Assembly: GCF_027744825.2 (NCBI RefSeq)
Contig: NC_071348.1
Coordinates: forward strand, 3,540,563-3,604,562
DNA length: 64,000 nucleotides
DNA from: Synchiropus splendidus
Lineage: Eukaryota > Chordata > Actinopteri > Syngnathiformes > Callionymidae
Direction: 5' to 3'
Part shown: positions 35,699 to 49,600 of the stretch, piece by piece
Layout: each line of letters opens with the position of its first letter
Position numbering within the stretch: position 1 is the stretch's first letter
Notes under the pieces: generated by a model
Database searches by the model: none
What the model was told of the DNA's origin: nothing
What the model saw: only the letters and a program-made list of their open reading frames with translations
Translations under genes and position numbers: made by a program

Positions 35699-37623
35699 TC
35701 AGTTCATCTGCTCGAAGAATTTGTACGTGGGGTTTTCGTAGCCGTGGTTCTGCATTTTGTTGAGCTGTCGTTCTTCAGGCGTCAGCATGGGGTCGACCTG
35801 CTGCGGGACACACAGAGGTTATTACACACTAATGACAAAATAACACCACCATATGCTGCTATATTGAGCATGGAATATGATGTATGACTCATTTTATCAT
35901 CCTTTAAGAACTATTATTTAGTTATTTTTATGTGACAGTATGAATGGTCTAGTTCTATTTAGTTTATTGACTATTTAGTTGCGATTGACTTTTGACACTT
36001 ATTTTTTTAACACAGTGCACCTATATATTTTATTTTCCCTTTCTGTGCAAAATATGACCAAATTTGTTGTTGAGACTTGAAGGCATGAAGTTGTGGCTCT
36101 AGCTGAGTCATATGTAGGTCAAAAGGAAGCTTTGGTTGTGTCGTCAAATTCTGATCCAGTAAGATGTGGCTGTTTTCAATACAGTCCAGTGTAAACGTCT
36201 ATTGAATTGTCATTATATGAGGCAAACTTAAAAGCTTGATCTGTAATATAAGATAAACTCTTCTTCTTATTATTATTATTACATTCAACATCTGCTAAAC
36301 GAATTAGATTTATTTGAATGGTAACCCATATGTTTCACAGGTGAATTGCCTTTTATTTGAGTCGACATTATCAAATCTTTAACTCACGAATATGCGCCAA
36401 TATTGCACAGCGAATACCGGAGAAACGTTAGTTTCTCTTTTGATGTCAAAAGGAAGGGTGTCAAGGTTTGTCTTTCCTAAGTTCTTGAGCGACTGCAGCT
36501 CTTCCCCTCCCTATTGTTTCAGTCTCCTGACATCTAGTGGCGACTTTTCATATTGCAATTAAAAGATTTCGTTCCTCGTTCCAGAAGCTGATGTTTCTGT
36601 TCGACAAGAGGATGAAAAACAATAATAAAAATAAGCTGATTAACATTTAACCGCCGGATAATAACTGTATACGATTATTTTCAACAAACCAGTTGTGAAT
36701 GACAAAAGCTAAAAGATTGATTGTATATTGAAGCCTCATTTTGTCACTGTGTGTCTTTGGTGTTTTTGGCCCAATGCGTCAGCGACCGTACCTCCACGAT
36801 CCCATGGCTGATTGTTCCGTATGGCTTTCTGCGCACCAAGAGCAGACTAATCACCATCACCATGGCGATGGCAACAGCCACCACCAGCAGTCCCACCATG
36901 GCGCCGCGGTTAAACGTCTCTAAAGCGTCAGGTTGCTGTGCACAAAACGAGAAGAACGTGACTCATTTGTTCTTTCTTCTCTAAGATTCATGGCTGCACG
37001 CAAACACGTAAAACACGCTCTCATCATGACTACATTTTGGTCCTCAGTTTACACCTCTTTTATTTACTCTTCTCCTACCAGCTCATCTCTTTCAATCTCC
37101 GCTGGCTTGTAGACGACTTGCTTGAGCTCTGCAGAGGCATTGATCTAAAGGGAGGAAGAGAAATATACACTTTACAGTGGTGTTTTTATGATGTTTCTCT
37201 GTCAAACGTGACCAAACCTTTTCCTCATATTCGTAGGTGGGGCCTCTCTCTGAAGTGGTGTAGTCGTACTCATCGACTACAGACGCTAAAATACAAGCAT
37301 CGTGGCCATGAACAACAGATCACATGCATCTACAGATGATCAGAAGAAACCTCACCTTTCTTGTTAGACTGCACGTCTGTGGGGGAGAAGGACGGGGCAA
37401 TATTTACTGCCGATTAAGAGATTTGCTTTGTGCATTTGTGTTGAGAGATACGCACCAACACGGGGAGGATACGGTCTGTTCTGGAAGACTCTTTCTTCCT
37501 CCTCCTCATCGTCCTTCTCCTCCTCGCTCTCGGCTGGCAGGAGCTCCTCAGTGGTGCGTGTCTCAGAGAAGGAGGTGGTCATCAGCTCGCTGATGTCTCC
37601 TCGCTCAGCCTTCACCAGCTCTT
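35699..37623 (-). other. aplp1: aplp1 exons 12-17: stalk, transmembrane span, cytoplasmic tail
   Basis: Exons are 37623-37456, 37376-37356 (only 21 nt), 37285-37218, 37144-37079, 36935-36792 and 35797-35699. The stalk has [11 protein letters not shown] and [12 protein letters not shown] (an N-glycosylation sequon), then EIERDEL. The membrane span is [20 protein letters not shown] followed by the stop-transfer RRK. The tail has [19 protein letters not shown] and [14 protein letters not shown]. There is no similarity to the amyloid-beta peptide, as expected outside APP. Confidence 0.92.
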
Positions 37624-40600
37624 CTACGAGAGAAAAGGCGGAGGCGCTTCACATCTTTGCAGCCTGAGACTTGGTGCCCGGTCAGACTTGTGCTTACGGA
37701 TCTTGCTGTGCAGCTCCTCCGCCAAGTTGGGATCTTTGTAGAGAAGCGCGAGGCTCTGATTCATCCTCTCCTCGATCACATGAAGGTGTGTGTACACCTG
37801 CAGGAAACTCACATCGTGACTGCTGCGACACTCACACAACCTCATGTGGAGAGGCGATGAAGCCGCGCAAGGAAACTGGAATTGAGACTGAAGGTCTTTG
37901 AAGCGAAGGCATCTAAGCCTTCTTTGATCTTAATTTAAACTCCAGTTTAATCAACACTCGTCGCTCATAAACGCCAAACTTTCTGTTTCATGCATTCAGA
38001 AAGTCAACAAGACAGAGGCAGTTTTTTAAGGTTAAAAAAATGGCTCCATATTGAATCCTCCAATTGAGTCACTTGGTTAATACCATTCAAAGAAAAGAAT
38101 CGCCAAACAACCTGAACCATAAAACTAACAGCCCATGATATGAAATCTTCCAAAGGTCTCCCTGCCACTAGAGGGCATCGTGGTCGAAAAGTCACTGCCA
38201 TGTTTTGTGTTGACATTTCAATGTATCTGACAACATGAAGCAACACATTAAGCTAAGATCTGCGTTGTGTCTTTCACATGTTCATATTTATCTTTGTCAT
38301 TTCTCAATGGCGTCGTCGCTGTAGTTGCCTTCCACTTTTCAGTTTTAATCGTCGACTTACTCCTAAAAATGGAGACAAACCTGGAATTTCATCATCTCAG
38401 CTTTCTGCGGGTCGACTGCCACGATGTGTTGGTAGTGCCTGAGAGTGTGTCTGCGGTCCCTCTGCTCCGCCGCCATGTAGCGCTTGAGAGCCTGCAGCAC
38501 GCGCTCCGGCTGGTGACGTGCAAGCAGAAGATGTGTCAACCCTCTGCGTCTCCCGTCCCCCGGCCACGTCCCTCTCACCTGAGGAGGGTCCGACTGCACG
38601 GCTGTCAGGTAGTTCTCCAGGGCCATCCGGCGGTTGTTGCTGAGTATGGCCTCCACCCTGGCCAGGTGAACCTCCACCAGCCTCTGCCTTTCACGGGCCA
38701 CCTGCTCCTCCAGCGTCTGCAACACAGACTGGAAGTGCTACGGAGGAGCGATTCAGATTTGAGTCCCCTTGTCTTTATTGTCCGAACTTTATTCCCAGGT
38801 GAGAGCAGCTTACCTCGTTGATGGACATGCGTTCCATTTTTGGAAGGTTCTTTGACTGGTTGTCGGCTTCAGCCCATTCCTTCATGATCTGTCAAAGACA
38901 AGCAGGTCTTTGGGTTAGGAAGGACGATGGAGTTATGGGAGGACCAAGTCAGCAAGTGAAGGAGGACATCGCAACAAGACTCCTGCCACTTATGCACTCT
39001 TTGTTAAAGATATTTTTTTTTTTAAAGCAGTGATTCTTAACCACAGGGCCGAAGCCCTTGGTTGGCCATTTTATGGCAACAATTTCATTTTACTTATCTT
39101 CTTTAGAGTTTATTTATGACAAAGAAAATAATGACTGCAGCAGAGTCAGCGACCACAGCAATGGTGTCAAGTCATGCGACAAAATAGGTCAATCTGCTGG
39201 GGGGCGGGTCTAAAGTTAGTGGCGCAGTGATTTGCTAGATGGTGTCGGTGAGTCGTGAATGTCAGTGAACGCTATTTTGCCGCCATATAATCTGAGCGAC
39301 TTATCGCATGTAACGGTGCCTCTGCTTTGAGGCCGTGTGTGCTGCCGACATACCTCTCGACTGAGTTTCATCTCAGAGCTAACCTTTCCTTCTTACATCA
39401 AAGCGTTTTGTTTTTTTAGTTCTCTAGTCAGCCAGCTCTCAGCGTCAGAAGTCACAAGTCACCTCATTGATGCGCTTCATTCTCCGGTCCTCCAGGTCGA
39501 TTTTGGCACGCAGGAAGTTGGCGTGCTCAGTTTCCTCGACCGGCTTCTCGAAATACACGTCCACAACGTCGGTAGGGCGCGCGTTTGTCACTGGACGTGG
39601 AGGGACAGATCAGAATCAGAGTCTGTTGAATGGAAGTGAAGGATTTCTGGCAGACTCTCACCCTTGGACAGAGGAGTGGAGGCGGTGGGTTTGTGGCTCT
39701 TGCCGTAGTAGAAGGAGTCGGTGTAGTCGGAAGTCTGGTAGGGATCGGAGTCAATGGCGTACTCGTACTCCTCTGGGTCCTTCATAGCGACAGGCTCCTC
39801 CTCCTCTTCATCGTCTACTTCATCAACCTCGCCCTCTTCAACCTCGTCCTCCTCCTCTTCCTCCTCTTCCTCTTCTTCCACCACCTCGTCGTCTTCCTCT
39901 TCCATATCGGCCTCGTCTACATCGGTGTCAGGGGAGGGGCTTGGAGTCGGGGTGGCCATTTTGACACTGCGCGAGAACAAATCATCATCGATGAGCCGTC
40001 TTCACCTCCGAGCCTCTCGCTGAGAGGAAGTCTTACGCAGATTTCAGGGCTCCGCTTGTCTGGGATGTCATCGAGTTCACGCCCACGTCTTCAACCTCTA
40101 CTTTAGCGCTGGAGGTCCCTCGGCCTGGACAGCACACGTACTCCACTCCCCTGAAGTCGTCTCCACACGGCAGCAGCATGCCGTAACTGTGCAGCTCCAG
40201 ACTGTCCGCGGTGCATGCCTGACGGGACAGAGGGCCTGTGAGGACCTCACATGAGCTTATAGCATTCACCACTTTAGTATTGAGGCGTATCCAATAGTGT
40301 CTGTGCAAGACTCGAGAACCTCAGCTAATAAGACTCACTCTTAAATGTATCAGCTTAAATCACTTAAAGACTTACGAACAAATAACATTTCTCTTTTTTT
40401 CTTTTTTCCTTTTTAACTTAAAGAGCCTCAAATCTCGACCAGCTTTTTGAGCTTTGCAGAGAAACCATTCATAACTTTCCTCCTCTCAACATCCTGATTT
40501 GTTTGACCATCCGTTACGAGTACTACAATTCCCATAATGCACTGCAACAGTTGCATCTTCTTTGAAACAGTTTTGTATTTGTCTCAGCCCACTGTGGTTG

Positions 40601-43600
40601 TTGTTTAAAAATACTGTATATATTTTAATTTAGAAATAAAAGCAATAATAATAAGCAATTAGGTTAACTTTTATTATTCTTTATTCATTTAAACTACTTA
40701 AAACTTACATACATATTTATTATTTTTTTAAATGTATATTTGGATACATTTTATTATACATTTTTTGGTGAGTTCAAATAATATGTGACCACATTTATTT
40801 ATGATTACTATTTGTATATTGTTGTACCTGCTCAACATTTTAACATTTATTTATGTTCATCATAATTTTCAATAATTATTTCCACATTTAGAAACATTAT
40901 TTGTCTGTATAAATAATGCTGTCCTCAGCGAACCTTTTATATGTTCGCTGCTATAAATATTTATTTCACCCCACAGTAATTATTCTTTAAAAAAAGCCTT
41001 TTCTAAATATTTTTTGCATCAAATGAAAATAAAATAAAAAATGCCTAAATGTAATCTCTTGGAAATATAATTACAGACAGCTGATCTTTCATATTTAAAT
41101 TGCTTCATAGTTTCCATAGTAATAATCTTGATAAGATTTATAATGCCCCAAATTATTTTTCTAAATTAAAAACTTGGTTATAATTCTGCTTTTGTTTGTT
41201 ATAATACTTCAAAAAAGGTGGAAAGACATTATACTTCAGTATGTATGATGAGTAGAATGGAATACATTATTATATTCTGAATTTGTTTTTATGATGAAAA
41301 CAGACAGAAATTCAAAGATTCTTCTCCGAGGCAGCTTTCACTGGCTGCACCTGCCTCTCACTGCACTCTTTCACCTGCTCTTCCTCCTCTCACCTCTTTG
41401 GCGATGTTGTGCCAGTACACGTAGCTCTCACACGCGTCCATCTGCTCCTGGTGGAGGAACCGGCAGCGATCCGGCACCAGCAGAGCCTCGCTCACGTATT
41501 CACCTTCTGCCACAGGCAAATAAAACACAGCAGCGTGAGGAGACAAAGGTAGAAGCTCAGCCTTTGAAATCAAAAACAACAACCAGCTGAAATCCAGGCT
41601 GGAACAAAAGCCGTGCTAAATTAAACAAGCCAATGACAAGAATCATAATTGCGTTCGTGCAGCTGCTCTGAAAAGGTCAGTAATGTAATGTAATGTAAAA
41701 TGTCTTTCCAAAGACGCCTGTGTTTCTCGCTGTAGACTGATAAAGAAGTGTTTCATTTGCTCATAATGGCAGCAACACTTGTGCTTTTACTTCACGGTGT
41801 GCTGGTCCTGCTGCCAAGAAAGACAAAGATGATGAGTCACCGTGACTCACGTGTGTTCTAACTGCTAAAACACTCAGCAACCTTATTCATGGTTTCGGTG
41901 GCTTGTGGGTTCATTTTGGACACGGCCTTTATTGAGTCCGCTATTCTGGAAGGCAACAGCTGATGTACTCACCCAGGCAGCGGTACGGGACCACGATGGG
42001 CGGGCGGTTCTGACAGTGACCCCAACCCTTCTTGCACCAGTACGGGATGGTGACGGGGCTCTTGGCCTCCTCCACGTGAGAGATTTGGAGAGCTGGGTAC
42101 ATCTGGACGCACAGAGCATGCGGAGGTGACCAGGATTTGGAGAAGACACGTGGGCAGAGGGGAGGATGCAGGGAGGGACGTTGGAGGATGAGGGAAGCAA
42201 ACAGGAGGAGAGCGGTCAGTGGGCCAACAAGGAAGAGATCCATGCATCACACCAGCTTTTGAACCATATCATGCAGGGCAGGCTTCGCTTGTTAACTAAT
42301 AATGACACGGTTTTTGAATTGTTCTTGACTAATAAGTAGAGACACGAGGTCGACATGCAAACTAGTCATTCCACGTCTGCTTTTTAAATTGTTTTCCAAC
42401 ACTTTTTTCACCACTTTTAAATGCAAGGATTACAATTATTAATATTGTTGTGACAACAACTCATTCATATATATCCTGATGAGTTAGATAAGACAAAATT
42501 CAATGCTTTTTTTACTTTCGATGATTGTCATTGTTTTTTTATAATTTATAATTTAAACAATTTTTACTTTTTTATTCTCATTAAATACTCATTTTTCAAA
42601 TATGTATTTTGTATACATATTTATCAGACTTTTATTGGCTTGCAAGTTAAGAGCTCGCAACATTTATTTATGTTTAATATTTGTATTTTCATTAAACTTG
42701 CTCACAATACATTCCAAAATTTGACAATGATCATTATATATTTAAAAAATAAAAATATTATTTGTCAGTAAGTTTCAAGCACTCATGATGTTTAATTTAA
42801 GATTATGGTCAAACTGGTTTAAGAGGGCTTTCTACTCATGGCAGAGCGAGTTCCCGAACTCTACTGCCACCTGCTGTCTCACTGAACCTACTGCCATCTG
42901 TTTCTTGCTTAAAAAGGTGTTCAACAATATGGCTCTAGTAGACGGAGGGCAGTAAGGCTGGGCATAATGATCTAATCTGTGGTCCCTTGTAGGTTTCCTT
43001 GCTCGCCACGAATGGACATTCACCTCAGCTATCAGGAGAAGGACAGTAGGAGGACGTCAGAGATCAACAGACCAACACCACTTTTCTATATATCATGACA
43101 TATATAGACTAACAGGACTGCAGTCAGAGAGAGACAATCAGGAGAAGATGGTAAGTTTCCTTATCTTCTACAGTCACAACGGAGTGGTTCAAACAGTGCA
43201 GAGCGTTGATGTTCATGTCAGATGAGCAGCTGGGTGGCTGCAAGGCCGTACCTCCTGACAGTAGGACAGGATTTCACTGGGCTCTTTGAAGCAGTCCTTG
43301 CGGCCCTGAGGGTCCGGCTCCCACTGGCCCGTCCTGGGGTTCATGTGCAGGAGGTGACGGCCACAGAACATGGCGATCTGCGGCTCTGCCACCTGAGGGG
43401 CGGGGCCGTTGACGTCCACCAGAGCCTGTGGAGATGAAGGGCAGGTGAAGAGAAGGCACGCTTAAGGCTGCTGGGACGCTCTGTAATGCACTGCAACAGT
43501 TCACAACAAAACTCGTCCTGACTCCTTTGTCATTCTGCATAGCTCTATTTAATGCGTGACTTAGTCTTCGCTCATCATTGGAAGTTTACACAAAAGGATT

Positions 43601-46600
43601 CATGAGGAGTGAATTATTCAATAATAAAAGCTTTAACACCAAAGGAAATAAGTAATACACAGTGGGATCCGGTTCACAGTATATTGGCACACCACAGAGA
43701 GAATTCCACAATAAAAAGATGCTTTTATTACTTCTTGTTCTTCTGAAAAGGAAAATTATAGAAGAGACTTTGGTCCCATCCCAGCCCCCACCTCTCGTCT
43801 TCAGCCTGCTTGGATGTTGTTATTGATTGTGGGATATGTTGCCGGGGCCCGGCGAGGGCCCGAGGGAGCCAGCACGGAGCAACAAACGGCAGCGCGGGCT
43901 GGGAGTCAGGTGTTAATACCAGCTCATTGACCGAGGAGCCACTCCACTACATTAACGCCCAGCACAGACACAAACAAAGCCCGTGAGGAATCGCAGCGAT
44001 GGTGAGGGGGGGAGGAGCAGAAGGACCACTGGCGAACAACACCAAAAAAAAGATGCTTCATCAAGCACATGTTGGAGACGCTGAACAAGATTGTGTTTAC
44101 ATTCCAGCGAAATCAATAGAAAAGGCCAGTTTTACAGCAGATCTCTCATCTGCACCGACAGACAGAGACAGACTGATGTCAGCGAAGAAAGTCGCCCGAA
44201 GAGAGCAGAGCACAGCGAAGAAGAACACCAGTGATGCCTGATCAAAGCTGTCGCTGCGTTTCTCCGACTGTAGCCCTCCCCGTTTGAAGTCCTGATTAAA
44301 ATTCATTTGGAGAAAAATACATATAAAAACGCCCGGTCGGCTGCTGTACAATAAATACATTTCCTGCAAGTCGTGGGCTTCAGCACCGCTCAGCAGATCC
44401 TTTACAAAGTCTTTCTGCTGATATTGTGGCTCGTGTTTCACACAACTGCAATTTTACTAAATCATTTCAAGTTGCCTGCAGGCAAACAAAAAAATCTCTG
44501 TCCACCGTGGAACAATATCGCAGCAAGATTATGGTTGCTAAATCATTTTTGGGGCAGTGGATGTCTCCTCACAATCTGCTGCGGGGCTCGTGAGAATATT
44601 GCCTTCCCCATTGTCATCTGTGGCAAAAGGTTTGTGCAGGTTATCGTGTTGACGCTGCAGCTCGGGGAACACGAACCTTGCCTATTTGGGACTGACTGTC
44701 CATTGTTGTTGGTCAATCATTTGTTTATTTATTATGTATTTATACACTTAATTATTATCTTTGTATTATCTAGTTACTTATAACTACATATAGTTCATTT
44801 ATTTATTTCATCTTGAAATACAGTATGTTTACTTATTATGGCAATCTATTTATTTGTCTTGTGTCATTTGTTTGTTATGTATCTTTAATGTCTTTGGTAT
44901 GTCTTTACGAATTGACACTGAGTTTGACACATGTGGTTCCATGTAATTTATTAGTTTGCTGACAATGATCTTTTGCTTTCCGTATGCGCTCAAGTCATCG
45001 TGTGCAATGCAGTTATCACAAAGGCAATAGAATTTCCGAGTTTTTCCTCGAGTCCTAACTCTCTTCTCTTGATATCCAGACCAGTCTAATGGCTGCTACA
45101 TGGATCCATTGTTCTCTTGTTTGGATGGACTAGTTGTTCTTGAATGCTTGGTCGGTCAGTGCTGCAGCTTCACATCAGGAAGTTTGTCTGTTATATTCCA
45201 GCTCGAGCAAACCTGAGTAAACCACTCTGTTTGTGTGGGTTTCCTCTCGGCACTCGGGTTTCCTCCCACAGTCTGAAAACTTCATGTGCCTTGTGAGAGA
45301 CTAGTTACCTGGTTAGCCTGTCAGCTCCACCTAGCAAGGTTCAAACCAACACAAGTATCTTTCTTGGTGGCAGTTCATCCGAAACGGTTGAGTTTGCCAA
45401 GGTTGCAAAACAACAATCTCTCCCAGGCTTTGTTGAAAACAAGCATGGCTGCCAAAGTTCCAGTCACGACACATGTCCGGTTCCCTTGGACCTTTAACAG
45501 TAACATCTGTGCTGCCAGAGAAGCGGCTCATCACCAGCCTGGGATTCAGAGGAAGCAGAGGACTCTGACCTTTACAGTAAAAGAACTGCCTACTCCTACA
45601 ATAGGCACGTCTCAGGTGTGATGAGGTGTATGTGGTGCGAGGACCGCTCTCCTCCCAGTCGCTGTTTAACGTGTTTGTACCATAAGTGAGATGATGCGAC
45701 ACTGACATGCTGAAGATGTCTCTGCCTTCACAACCGCAGAAGTGTAGGTTGAAAAGTGCCGGTCGGTTCATTAGCTAAGTGGCTTCTGGATGAGGAGAAG
45801 CTGTGCTGAAGCCGCTGAAACGGTCCAGGGAAGCTGCTGAGCTCACGTCGAGGCGAATATCTGTCTTCCACTCTGGGAAGGTCAGAGCCACGGAGGAGAA
45901 AAAACACACTTCCGGATATTGGAGACGATAACCTGGCAGCTCCTGTCGGCCCGGCTCTCCGATTCTGCCTGCTCTCCACTACTGCACTCGCAGGAAATCA
46001 ATGCTGAGCGACTGCAACTGTATCAGCGCGCTCCTTCCGATCAATAGGAGTCTATCAGAAGCCAGAAGCCCTGACCCCCACGGCGGCCCAATCTGCTGCC
46101 TGATCTGGGAGCAGATCCTCCTCGCGATAACTCTGAATACTGTTAGAAAACGTGCTCCTCACTCCGTCCTCCCTCTAGCGGAAGATGAACACCCCCTGCT
46201 GGTCTGTGACCCACTTTGGAGTGAAACCACTCCACCTGCAGGCCACACCATAATAGCGTCTTCAGAGTGAAGTCAGAGAGTGTTGCTGGTTCCTGCCCAA
46301 AATTTCCTGGAGAGACATGAGCGTGAGATTTGTGTGTTGCTGGGTTTGTGTCACCGAGCGCTGTTGTTTTATGTAAATGAAGCTGTGTTTAGTTTCAGCG
46401 GCTCCAGGAGACAGCAAACAAGACTGTGCTTGACTGTGGGCTCCCAGATCAAAGTCGGTTTCCCGGGAATACGCGGGTGTGGGGAAGCTTCTCGTAATAG
46501 GGACGTTGAGTTTCATTCCATTTGTTTATCTGCATCTGAGTAGTCAAGTATCCAATTCGTTTAGAGCGGGAAACTCTTCCCAACTGTGAAGTCCAGTGTT

Positions 46601-49600
46601 TATTACTCTGTTATTACTTGGACACTAGTAGAGTCAGGGAAAAAATAAACGTTTTCCATTATGTTAGGAAAAACAAACCAATAAATTCACATGTTCAAAT
46701 AGCAGAATATTTTTAAATAAAAGATGAAATTTGTTACAAGATTTAGGTTGGAGAGACGTGACTGCAATTTCATTTAAAATTATTAGATACGAGACAAGAA
46801 AGGAAAATCATTTTACAATTCAATTACAGTGACTTACAAAAAATAATCCGGATAATTCATAATATTTAAAAGCTTAATTTTTCTTCATATCATTTCATAT
46901 TTGTATCTGACCTGTAACAGGCTCATATGTCTGGGTTAAAGTTTTTGGCCATCATTGGCTAAAAGTAGATTTTTTTCAAAGGTCTTTTAATTGAAAAGAA
47001 GGGAAGTGTCATAACATCTGCGTCTTTTAAAATGAGTAAATCTTCAACAGCTCCTAAATACTGTGGTGTTTCGGCATGTATTGGTGCGTCTGTGAGAATT
47101 GATACGACATGATATGAGGAATTATATCTGGCTTCATGAGAGAGCAGAGGTTTGCTTGAGACTCCATCAGAAATAACAGGTTTTTAGTTTCTATGAGTCG
47201 ACAACTGACATGGATTCAAACGCTCGCTCCTTTTACATCGATTGTAGTGGAAAGGTGTTTGTCCTTGAGCTTTAAAAAGCCTCGATGAATCACGTCGTGC
47301 CGCATTCCGACGCCGAAGAAATTCCCAAATCCGTCTGACGTGCTGGCAGTCTAAATGTAAATGAGTGATCAAATTGGCTGCACAGTGTTGCTTCACGATC
47401 AATCGCGCTTCTCTGGTGATGGAGCAGCTGCGCCGCAGCTTTTCATGTCTCGCTGATGAAATACTGAAGGGAGTGTGCATCTTCCTGCCGAACGCTCGGC
47501 AGCCATTCGAGGGGAAGAGATTGGTGGGGCGGCTCGACCAGTCCGAGTCCAACACATCATGTTTTAGTGCTGAGTGAGGCTGTTCGCGACATGCCGCATC
47601 CGTCCGGCAGACAGGTGATATAAAGCTGAGGCATCACTTGGTGTTCTGCCTCCGCTTCATCTTCCGTGGAGCACTTTGTTCTCTTCATGCTTTCTCTTGC
47701 GCTGCTCACTGTTTGCAGCCACTTAATTTTACATAGCCTCCGCTGCGGAGACGCGGCACGTCACCGGGAAACAAAGTGTTCCCGACGTCACGGCACATCA
47801 AGTGCAACCCTAATGATAGCCACGGAACAGCAGCTTCTGTTACCTGAAAGACTCAAATGTGAGAAACGGAGCCGCTAAAGCCTGAGATGCTCCCGAGCTA
47901 AGCGTTTACACTCTTCCCCGCCATCGTTCACCCTCTTCTGATTAAATTTTCAGCACCTGTTCCTCCCCTCTGTTGCAGGATGACTTCATCCTCCATAATG
48001 ATGCAATCTCCGGTCCTGGCAGGCAAGCCAGGAGGCGGGGGCCGAAGGAAGTGCCCAGGATCATTCGTCACCTTTAGCATATTACTGCCAGAGTGAGCAT
48101 TACGGCGCCAGGCCAGGCACGGCATCTTCAGCGCTGCCGCTCCATATCCTGCACGTCCTCCTCTGGAGCCCACACGAGCCACGCACACATGACCCTGCAG
48201 GCTGCATTACAGCATCTGTCAGGCTTTATGTGCTGCTCTCTACGTTGCAGGAGCTTTTCCATTAAAGAATGCAATTGGGTTAGTAGATGGAATTATAATG
48301 CTCCAACTGAAGACATGGGAGATGCTGGCGGACTGTCTGCTTCTCATATAGAACCAGGGCTGGCACTTTTTGGATCGTCCACCAGCAATGGACTGTCTTC
48401 ATTATTGGTCGAGTTATCGGATGATGAAGCGAACTCGGGGTGTGCGGTGTGTACCCACCATCAGACACGCCGTCCACTGGCTAGCTTTAGCAGGACCGTG
48501 TCATATATAGAGACTGAGGCTGCAACAACTCACCGACAGATTCATTTGTTGACCAGTCATGACGCCATCGTTCTCATAGCACAATTCATAGCACGTCTGC
48601 AGCGACGGGACCATGGCGACCCAAAAACATCAATAGCTCGAGACCATTTCACAGAGGATACATCAAAGGACACTCACCAATCACGCCACATTTTTGGTAT
48701 AGTATAAAGTTTACAACAATTTACATAGGTTTTTAAAACATTTATTTATATTGTATTCAGACATGTCCATCAGTCCATGCTCCTCTTGGTATCAGTGACC
48801 TTCTATATTTATGGGCAAGGAATTTACTCGACCAATAATCCCTCTAAAAACTGTTCATCATTAAAACATGCATTTTTGAAACCAAAAACAGATATAAAAA
48901 TGTTGGACTCGGACTGCCGTTTAGCTTTAGCATGCTAAAGTGGCTACCGTTGGAGGAGAGTGGGCACCACCCCAGCACTCTCTAAATATAATTCTGAGTT
49001 TATAGTCGACCAACAATGGACTATTTTCATTGTTAGTCGAGTTATTGGATGATCAAGCAAGCTAGAGGTGTGCGGTGTGAACTGTGTAGGTGGTGTCAGT
49101 GTGGGCCACATGCCTGCACTTTAACTCCTCCCACATCACAAGTCATCAGACGTGCTGTTGCCATCCTTGCTGTTGATGGCTGCAGATCCTGCATCTTCAT
49201 GTTACCGACTGACAAGAACCTGTGACATCACAGTCCACTACATCGACTGCTCGCCACCACCCTGAACTTAGATGCCACTGCTGTTTTCAACCATCAATTT
49301 AAAGTCGCCTGCGTATGTTTTTGGACAATGGGAGGAAACCGGAGTGCCACTCTAGCCTTAGGTTCTCTCCATGTGTTTGTCTCGTGCTGTAATCCAGCTC
49401 TATGGCTGTCAGGCTGCTGACCACCTGCAGCTTAACAAATTGCTAGCATAGCTGAAGTGCTACGTCTCACCCTTGGACTAGTTTTGGCATCAGATTTCTA
49501 TAAAAAAAACAAACAAAATACACTTCCAAATGCACGTTCTGTAACAGTACTGCCACCTGCTGTCCCATTGAGCTGTTGAGATGTTTACAGTATTAAAAGA

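Larger units (their letters stand above)
37698..39590 (-). other. aplp1: aplp1 exons 7-11: E2 domain
   Basis: Exons are 39590-39463, 38888-38814, 38737-38579, 38509-38381 and 37797-37698. They encode [42 protein letters not shown] (with the NQS sequon also present in human APLP1), [67 protein letters not shown] and [15 protein letters not shown]2 is an antiparallel coiled-coil fold that dimerises and binds heparan sulphate. Confidence 0.93.
40037..43425 (-). other. aplp1: aplp1 exons 2-5: E1 domain
   Basis: Exons are 43425-43252, 42102-41973, 41506-41394 and 40218-40037. They encode [76 protein letters not shown] and [18 protein letters not shown]. Cysteine spacing fits the growth-factor-like and copper-binding-like subdomains. 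At the copper site the APP residues His147 and His149 are Tyr here (CESYVYWH) and only His151 remains, so APP-type copper binding is unlikely. Confidence 0.92.

Noticed and set aside
38267..38821. 184-codon plus-strand ORF
   Set aside because: It runs antisense through aplp1 exons 9 and 10, which have clear E2-domain coding sequence on the other strand.
39630..40106. 158-codon plus-strand ORF rich in Leu, Phe and Val, with a Ser-rich ORF in another frame
   Set aside because: Both are reversed readings of the poly-Glu/Asp exon of aplp1.
48093..48707. 204-codon plus-strand ORF
   Set aside because: Its second half lies in an interspersed repeat and it shows no family resemblance, splice support or coding bias.
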